A stretch of DNA of 64,000 bases, taken from positions 86,521-150,520 of the forward strand of contig NZ_PVTZ01000009.1 in NCBI RefSeq assembly GCF_003003125.1, read 5' to 3'. Shown here piece by piece: positions 59,196 to 64,000 of this stretch (positions are counted from its first letter, which is position 1; each line of letters begins with the position of its first letter). This stretch comes from Laceyella sediminis (GTDB lineage: Bacteria; Bacillota; Bacilli; Thermoactinomycetales; Thermoactinomycetaceae). The translations under genes were made by a program, and so were the position numbers. Below the pieces are notes generated by a model that worked only from the letters and a program-made list of their open reading frames with translations, ran no database searches and had not been told where the DNA came from.

Positions 59196-60296
59196 ATGAT
59201 AACGAGAGAACAAGTATTGGACGCTTTAAAAGAAGTAAAAGATCCGGAGATAAATAGAAGCTTGGTTGAGCTAAACATGGTTCGCAATATTGAAATCAAG
59301 GGGACGCGTGTGGCACTGGATTTGATTTTAACAATTCAGGGTTGCCCCCTTAAATTTAAGATTCAGGAGGATGTCGAAACGGCGCTGAAGGCCTTGGGGG
59401 CTACAGAAGTGGATGTGCGCATTGGTGCGATGACCGATGAAGAGAGAAAAGCGCTGTCAGAATCATTGCGCCGACCCAGTGGTCCCTCCGCAGCGGGCGC
59501 AAACACCGAATCGCCCCTGTTGTCCAAAGCTTCGAAAACGGAATTCATCGCTGTTGCCAGTGGCAAAGGCGGTGTCGGCAAGTCGACAGTGACGGTGAAC
59601 TTGGCTGTCGCTTTGGCGAGGGAAGGCAAGAAAGTAGGCATCATCGATGCAGACATCTATGGCTTTAGTGTGCCGGACATGATGGGGATCGAACAACGCC
59701 CCGTGGTGATCGACCAAACCATTTTGCCTGTGGAACGGTTTGGCGTGAAAGTGATGTCGATGGGATTCTTTGTGGAAGACAATGCTCCTGTCGTGTGGCG
59801 TGGCCCCATGTTAGGTAAGATGTTGCGCAATTTCTTTAGTGAAGTCCATTGGGGCGAATTAGATTACTTGCTATTGGATTTGCCTCCTGGAACAGGGGAT
59901 GTCGCCTTGGATGTTCATCAATTGATACCACAAAGCAAGGAAATCTTGGTGACCACCCCGCATGCGACGGCAGCGTTTGTGGCCGCCCGGGCTGGTGCGA
60001 TGGCCCTTCACGCCACCAAACACGAGCTGTTGGGGGTTGTGGAAAACATGGCGTGGTATCAGAACAAATACGGAGAGCGCGAGTATGTATTTGGCCGTGG
60101 CGGGGGAGAGAAACTGGCCAAAGAATTGAACATTGAGCTGCTGGCGCAGATTCCATTGGGTGCCCCTGACAACGACGATGTGGATGATCCGAATTTCGCT
60201 CCTTCAGTATACGATGCCAACCATTTTATCGGTAAGATCTACACCACATTGGCGCGCAAAGTGATCGAAAAAGCGCCTGTGCATAGCGAATCCTAA
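59196..60296 (+). CDS. salA: SalA/ApbC, Mrp family P-loop ATPase
   Basis: The 366-residue protein joins an N-terminal DUF59 domain (about 1-85, with KDPEINRSLVELNMV and C50) to a Mrp ATPase domain with deviant Walker A SGKGGVGKST (122-131). The CXXC that binds an iron-sulfur cluster in classical Mrp/ApbC is replaced here (VVENMAWYQNKYGERE), suggesting the regulatory SalA type, known in B. subtilis as a repressor of scoC. GAGGTG lies ten bases before the ATG. A shared terminator lies between it and gerD. Confidence 0.9.
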   Translation: MITREQVLDALKEVKDPEINRSLVELNMVRNIEIKGTRVALDLILTIQGCPLKFKIQEDVETALKALGATEVDVRIGAMTDEERKALSESLRRPSGPSAAGANTESPLLSKASKTEFIAVASGKGGVGKSTVTVNLAVALAREGKKVGIIDADIYGFSVPDMMGIEQRPVVIDQTILPVERFGVKVMSMGFFVEDNAPVVWRGPMLGKMLRNFFSEVHWGELDYLLLDLPPGTGDVALDVHQLIPQSKEILVTTPHATAAFVAARAGAMALHATKHELLGVVENMAWYQNKYGEREYVFGRGGGEKLAKELNIELLAQIPLGAPDNDDVDDPNFAPSVYDANHFIGKIYTTLARKVIEKAPVHSES

Positions 60297-60297
60297 A

Positions 60298-60332
60298 AAA
60301 AGGCTACCGGGCTTATGCCTGGTAGCCTTTTG
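60298..60332. terminator. Bidirectional terminator between salA and gerD
   Basis: AAAAGGCTACC and GGTAGCCTTTT form a long perfect stem with A- and T-runs on both sides, so it can stop transcription of both convergent genes. Confidence 0.92.
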
Positions 60333-60333
60333 C

Positions 60334-60963
60334 TTATGATCCTCCGCTGCCTTCCCCGCCACCGTCTCCGCCACCATCTCCTCCACTGGCTTCTCCACCG
60401 CCTTGGCCTTGTTTTTCGCCCTCTTTTTGCTTCAATGCTTCTTGCACTTTTTTGGCCAACTTTTCTTGAATGCTTGGCACTGATACAAGCTCTTCCATGA
60501 GCTTTTGCACTTCTTGGCGGGCTTGTTGGCTTTTGAGCAACTGAATCAGGTGTTGGGAAAACTGCGGATCTTTTAAGAGATCGAGCATCATCTTTTGGTA
60601 CTCTGGATCTTTCATCATTGTTTTGAACATGGTTTTCTGTTGCTCTTCATTCGCTTTATATAAGTTGGCAGCCACTGTTTCTTTTTGCAGGATTTTTTCC
60701 CACTCTTTTTTGGTCTGCTGATCTGTAAACGACTTGGACAAAATCGTTTCCAATTCTTTGGAATCGATGGTGACTTTTTGTTTGAACGATGGATCGGTCA
60801 TGACATCTTCCAGCATCTTTTTTCCTTCAGAGGTGTGCAATACGTCCAGTGTGATCTCTTTAATCTTTTGGTAATCAGGCTCTTGCGGTTGGGATTGGCT
60901 GTTATTGCATGAAATGAGGAAAAGACCGGCGATAATTGGGATTATCCATTTTAAGCGCTGCAT
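60334..60963 (-). CDS. gerD: GerD, germination lipoprotein
   Basis: GerD is a lipoprotein of the spore inner membrane needed to cluster nutrient germinant receptors. The 209-residue precursor has a signal peptide with lipobox LISC (C19 is the lipidated residue). The core, residues 30-175, is helical and charged, with the repeated pattern of PEYQKMMLDLLKDPQFSQHL. The last 25 residues are glycine-rich low complexity. A SigG-type promoter lies upstream. It is transcribed against its neighbours. Confidence 0.95.
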   Translation of the reverse strand: MQRLKWIIPIIAGLFLISCNNSQSQPQEPDYQKIKEITLDVLHTSEGKKMLEDVMTDPSFKQKVTIDSKELETILSKSFTDQQTKKEWEKILQKETVAANLYKANEEQQKTMFKTMMKDPEYQKMMLDLLKDPQFSQHLIQLLKSQQARQEVQKLMEELVSVPSIQEKLAKKVQEALKQKEGEKQGQGGGEASGGDGGGDGGGEGSGGS

Positions 60964-61000
60964 AAGCGTGTCCTGCCTCCGTTTCCAAGGGAACTACTTT

Positions 61001-61030
61001 TAATATGGAATGGGTGGATGGGTTTTATGC
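61001..61030 (-). promoter_or_regulatory. SigG-type promoter of gerD
   Basis: On the minus strand GCATA (61030-61026) and CATATTA (61007-61001) are 18 bases apart. This fits the SigG pattern (GHATR, 17-18 bases, CATWHTA) closely. Forespore expression of gerD is known in B. subtilis. Confidence 0.75.
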
Positions 61031-61111
61031 AGAGAAAGAAAGGCGTCCACTTTCGCAGGTATAATGATTTTGATACAATCGAGAAGAGGAAATGGAACAG
61101 GAGAGACGGCC

Positions 61112-61711
61112 ATGACACTAAAAAAACTGTTTTATTGGTTCTGGTCCACACTCGCGCTTGGCGGCGTGACGGCGTTGGTCCTTGCTTTTGTCCTGGAGAT
61201 ATTGGTGGGGCAGAAGATGTTTGGCGACATCACACAACAATTGCTGTTGAGTTTGACCCTGGCGGCGGTTGCTGAGTTGGGGTTCTTTGCATACCTGGTT
61301 TTCAATTTCTTGGCCAAGGGGCTCATTCGCAATAAACTGGGTTATGATGTGACGATGTTGGTTCTCACAGTGATCATTTTGGGTAATCTGGTATATCTGA
61401 ATGCGGTCAAATTCAGTGGGGAAAGCTTTTGGTTGCACTTATTGATTCCATTCATCATTCTCCTGACGGCCTTGATCGTAGCGAAGCTGAAAGAGAAATC
61501 GACCAATGTGTCGGCCTATATTCCGACTCTTTTCTTCATGGTCGTGGCTACTATTCTTGAGGCGATTCCATCGATTAATTCCAAAGCGGGCGAAATCCCG
61601 TTATTGATCATTTTTCACAGCGTGGTGGTGTTGCTGGTTTGCAACGCATGGCAAATCCTGCAATTGCACCGTTGGATCAAACCGCCGGCGAAAATCAGCC
61701 AAACCAAATAA
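61112..61711 (+). CDS. kbaA: KbaA, KinB signalling pathway membrane protein
   Basis: KbaA is a membrane protein needed for activity of the sensor kinase KinB in the sporulation phosphorelay of B. subtilis. The 199-residue protein is hydrophobic with about six membrane helices and short loops. ATG at 61112 is chosen because AGGAGAG precedes it; a longer in-frame start at 61010 would run through the gerD promoter. The assignment rests on length, topology and its exact place between gerD and pdaB. Confidence 0.85.
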   Translation: MTLKKLFYWFWSTLALGGVTALVLAFVLEILVGQKMFGDITQQLLLSLTLAAVAELGFFAYLVFNFLAKGLIRNKLGYDVTMLVLTVIILGNLVYLNAVKFSGESFWLHLLIPFIILLTALIVAKLKEKSTNVSAYIPTLFFMVVATILEAIPSINSKAGEIPLLIIFHSVVVLLVCNAWQILQLHRWIKPPAKISQTK

Positions 61712-61719
61712 GTAAAACA

Positions 61720-61761
61720 CGACAAACCAGTTCCCTCGATTGGCGGGAAACTGGTTTGTCG
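61720..61761. terminator. Long hairpin between kbaA and pdaB
   Basis: CGACAAACCAGTTCCC and GGGAAACTGGTTTGTCG pair over 16 positions with one bulge. The convergent genes on both sides suggest a bidirectional terminator, though no clear T-run follows on either strand. Confidence 0.75.
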
Positions 61762-61783
61762 CCATCATGCGATGGAAATCTTA

Positions 61784-62548
61784 TCAATCAACGGCTTTCA
61801 TTTTTACTTCGGAACCGGCGATCAGCTCGGAGACAGTGACAAATTGATATCCTTGTTTGCGCAAGGAGTCGATGATGACAGGCAGGGCTTCGTGGGTTTG
61901 CCGGCAAGAATCGCTGGCGTGCATGAGAATGATGTCGCCCGGATGGACGCGCTTGAGAACGCGGTTGATGATTTTCTCTTTTCCTGGGTTCATCCAGTCG
62001 AGCGAATCAGTGTCCCATTGGATGGACTTATATCCCATTTGATCGGCGATGCGTAACACCCGTTTGTCGAAATCGCCATTTGGATAGCGGATTAGCTTCG
62101 GCTTTTTCCCCGTAATTTCGGTCAAGATTCGGTCCGCTTTGCTAATTTGCGTGCGAATTTGCTCTTCGTTGTACTGGCTATAATTATCATGGCGATGGCC
62201 GTGGCTCCCTATCTCAAAACCCATGTCCACAATGCGTTTGACCAAATCAGGATGGCTCTCAGCCCAAGGAGATGACAGGAAGAATGTTGCCTTTTTCAAT
62301 CCTTTTTGCTCCAACACATCCAAGATCGGTCCGGTGCGTTCTTCCCCCCAACTGATGTCGAACGTGAGGGCCACTTGTTTTTTATCCGTCTCTACACTGT
62401 AGATGGCACTTGGCCCAGGGTCAATAGGGAAGAACACTTGCATATTCTTATTTTCAGCGTAGAAAATGCCCATAGCGAAAAACAAAGCTAACATGATGAA
62501 AAACGTACTTTTCAATCGTTTTGCAGATAAAACCAAGAACATATTCAT
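61784..62548 (-). CDS. pdaB: PdaB, polysaccharide deacetylase of sporulation
   Basis: PdaB is a NodB-fold polysaccharide deacetylase family protein required for stable spore formation. The 254-residue protein has an N-terminal membrane helix (about 12-30) and the catalytic domain with VALTFDISWGEE (motif 1), SHGHRHDN (motif 2, two histidines for metal) and RYPNGDF (motif 3); LMHASDS is near the C-terminus. The metal-binding histidines are both present. GGAGGG precedes the ATG. It runs opposite to spoIIM-like and kbaA. Confidence 0.93.
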   Translation of the reverse strand: MNMFLVLSAKRLKSTFFIMLALFFAMGIFYAENKNMQVFFPIDPGPSAIYSVETDKKQVALTFDISWGEERTGPILDVLEQKGLKKATFFLSSPWAESHPDLVKRIVDMGFEIGSHGHRHDNYSQYNEEQIRTQISKADRILTEITGKKPKLIRYPNGDFDKRVLRIADQMGYKSIQWDTDSLDWMNPGKEKIINRVLKRVHPGDIILMHASDSCRQTHEALPVIIDSLRKQGYQFVTVSELIAGSEVKMKAVD

Positions 62549-62581
62549 CTATGACCCTCCTACTGGCAACCTCTTATTATC

Positions 62582-62609
62582 AATCTATGCCGATGGACGA
62601 GGGTTATGA
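62582..62609 (-). promoter_or_regulatory. Candidate sporulation promoter of pdaB
   Basis: On the minus strand TCATAA (62609-62604) and CATAGATT (62589-62582) are 14 bases apart. This resembles a SigE site (ATA in the -35, CATAnnnT in the -10). The match is weaker than at gerD. Confidence 0.45.
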
Positions 62610-62641
62610 TTGAATCCCTTAAGGCAAAAGGAGTGAAAGAT

Positions 62642-63256
62642 ATGCGGATGTGGTTGGCGGCAATCAGGGAAGAAAGCAGGTATCTCGGCATTGCGGCGGT
62701 GGTATTCATCACTAGCACCATAGCCGGGTTTGCCAATGGAGATGCCATTCTTGAAAGCATGAAGCAGATGGGGATCATGGATCAATTGGAGCAAGTGATG
62801 GGATCAATCAGCAAAGAGCCTACGTTTGCCAATGCCTTCAGCATCATTTTTCTTAATAACCTGCTCGCTTCGCTAGAAATGATTGCGTTTGGGCTTTTGC
62901 TGGGGATTATTCCGTTTATGGCCATGTTGACGAATGGGATGGTTCTCGGTGTAGTATTAGATGCGGCGGCCAAGTCCAGCGGGCAGCATCCCTTGGCCAT
63001 CTTTGTCGGGAAAGTCCTACCGCATGGCGTGCTTGAATTACCCGCTATCATTTTGGCGGCAGCGATCGGCATCCGGTTGGGCATGGCAGGCTGGCGCCGT
63101 TTTCTAGCGATGCTGGTACCCGGGCGGCGTGAAGGTTCCATTCAAGAGTGGAAAGGCATCCGGGCCAGATTGCCCCGATTGATTTTGATCATCGCCCTGC
63201 TGTTGGCGGTGGCTGCTGTGGTTGAATCGGGCCTTATTGTGTCAGGCATGCAATAA
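62642..63256 (+). CDS. Stage II sporulation protein M family (DUF95) membrane protein
   Basis: This 204-residue protein has four or five membrane helices and the family pattern FLNNLLASLEMIAFGLLLGI (near 77-96) and GVLELPAIILAAAIGIRLG near 135-153, found in SpoIIM-type proteins. In B. subtilis SpoIIM is part of the DMP complex that drives engulfment; many relatives have no proven sporulation role. AAAGGAG lies seven to eight bases before ATG at 62642; an earlier ATG at 62606 has no site. It is followed after 14 bases by the OsmC gene. Confidence 0.85.
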   Translation: MRMWLAAIREESRYLGIAAVVFITSTIAGFANGDAILESMKQMGIMDQLEQVMGSISKEPTFANAFSIIFLNNLLASLEMIAFGLLLGIIPFMAMLTNGMVLGVVLDAAAKSSGQHPLAIFVGKVLPHGVLELPAIILAAAIGIRLGMAGWRRFLAMLVPGRREGSIQEWKGIRARLPRLILIIALLLAVAAVVESGLIVSGMQ

Positions 63257-63270
63257 AAGGAGGTACGACA

Positions 63271-63693
63271 ATGAACATTAAAATTGAGTGGCAAGGCAAC
63301 ATGCATTTTAAAACGGAGACACCCTCGGGCCATGCAATTTCCTTGGATGCCTCGCAAGAAGTGGGCGGAGAGAACCTAGGCCCACGGCCGACCGAGGTGC
63401 TTCTGTCCGCGGTGGGAACGTGTTCTGGGATTGATATTGTGGATATTTTGCGTAAAATGCGCTTACATGTGGAGTCTTTCGCGATGGAAGTGAATGGAGA
63501 GCGGGCAGAAGAGCATCCGCGCCGCTTTACGCACGTTCACATGCATTATCGTCTGACGGGAGATCTGCCGGAAGACAAAGTGCGCCGCGCGGTGAAGCTA
63601 TCTGTGGAGAAGTATTGCTCCGTATCCAATTCCCTTAACGCGAAAGTGACTGCTAGCTTTGAGATTAATGGCCAACGGTTCGAAATAGATTAA
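63271..63693 (+). CDS. OsmC family peroxiredoxin-like protein
   Basis: OsmC-type proteins reduce organic hydroperoxides with two cysteines, C51 in AVGTCSGIDIV and C116 in SVEKYCSVSNSL here. Residues near the first cysteine and the GGENLGPRPTEVLLSA segment (32-47) match the YhfA-like branch. The 140-residue length is typical and the protein is likely a homodimer in the cytoplasm. AAAGGAGGT precedes the ATG. It may be co-transcribed with the membrane protein upstream. Confidence 0.92.
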   Translation: MNIKIEWQGNMHFKTETPSGHAISLDASQEVGGENLGPRPTEVLLSAVGTCSGIDIVDILRKMRLHVESFAMEVNGERAEEHPRRFTHVHMHYRLTGDLPEDKVRRAVKLSVEKYCSVSNSLNAKVTASFEINGQRFEID

Positions 63694-63706
63694 TTGTAAA
63701 CGGGGT

Positions 63707-63743
63707 AAGAGCGGTTCCGGATGAATGGAATCGCTCTTTTTTG
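63707..63743 (+). terminator. Terminator after the OsmC gene
   Basis: AAGAGCGGTTCC and GGAATCGCTCTT form a 12-position stem with one mismatch, followed by six T residues that overlap the start of the rRNA promoter region. Confidence 0.92.
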
Positions 63744-63783
63744 GATAATAAGTGTTGACATGATATAATGCCTGTGATAATAT
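63741..63783 (+). promoter_or_regulatory. Two overlapping rRNA promoters
   Basis: P1 consists of TTGGAT (63741-63746), 17 bases, TATAAT (63764-63769). P2 is TTGACA (63755-63760), 17 bases, TAATAT (63778-63783). Tandem SigA promoters are usual for Bacillales rRNA operons, but here they interleave, with the -10 of P1 within the spacer of P2. Confidence 0.75.
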
Positions 63784-63914
63784 CTTATTTGTCGCCGCGA
63801 ACGAGCGGTGCGAAATGAAACAAAGTGTTCCTTGAAAACTAAAGAGTGACAACGTGACCTGTCAATTCATTGAGCATAGACTCAAACCTCAGTTTTGCAC
63901 TTTGGTGTGAAACC

Positions 63915-64000
<86 letters not shown>

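Overview
The window is the core informational and sporulation region of an endospore-forming Gram-positive bacterium (Bacillota, Bacillales in the broad sense). Gene order matches the Bacillus subtilis block from ctsR to pdaB, ending in an rRNA operon. Spore genes (cwlD, gerD, kbaA, pdaB, a SpoIIM family gene) and the zinc-ligand forms of L33, S14, L36 and adenylate kinase support this. Base composition is balanced. The pssA / inverted small gene / carD insertion between disA and yacL argues against Bacillus itself and fits Paenibacillaceae or Thermoactinomycetaceae; that last step is inference.

Layout. 1-2400: edge of a minus-strand membrane protein gene, about 780 bases without a convincing gene, a HAD hydrolase and an MgtC/SapB protein. 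2480-7325: ctsR-mcsA-mcsB-clpC, the protein-arginine phosphorylation and Clp proteolysis operon, with a CtsR operator at the promoter and a structured tandem repeat between mcsB and clpC. 7467-13300: radA, disA, pssA, an inverted cysteine-rich small gene, carD and yacL. 13317-20160: ispD-ispF-gltX, a cysteine-type T-box, then cysE-cysS-mrnC-rlmB-rae1. 20167-25600: sigH, rpmG-secE-nusG, rplKA, rplJL and a methyltransferase. 25670-37895: rpoB-rpoC, then an L7Ae-like gene, rpsL, rpsG, fusA, tuf (str operon). 38146-53476: the S10-spc-alpha cluster from rpsJ to rplQ, including secY, adk, map, infA and rpoA. 53492-57845: ECF transporter energising module, truA, rplM-rpsI. 57901-63743: a YbaK-like gene, cwlD, salA, gerD, kbaA, pdaB, a SpoIIM family gene and an OsmC family gene. 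63741-64000: rRNA promoters and the 5' end of a 16S rRNA gene.

The genes mostly serve growth: transcription (RNA polymerase core, SigH, CarD, NusG), translation (ribosomal proteins, factors, two tRNA synthetases), secretion (SecE, SecY) and quality control (ClpC-McsAB, Rae1, MrnC). RNA-level control is frequent: a T-box, L10 and probable L13, S10 and L11/L1 leaders, and hairpins before rpoB, rpsL and tuf. Sporulation genes carry promoter-like sequences resembling SigE and SigG sites. I found no mobile element, CRISPR array, tRNA gene or clear defence system. The least explained items are the mcsB-clpC repeats, the inverted gene beside carD, three tandem decamers before rplM and a possible SigH promoter downstream of sigH.
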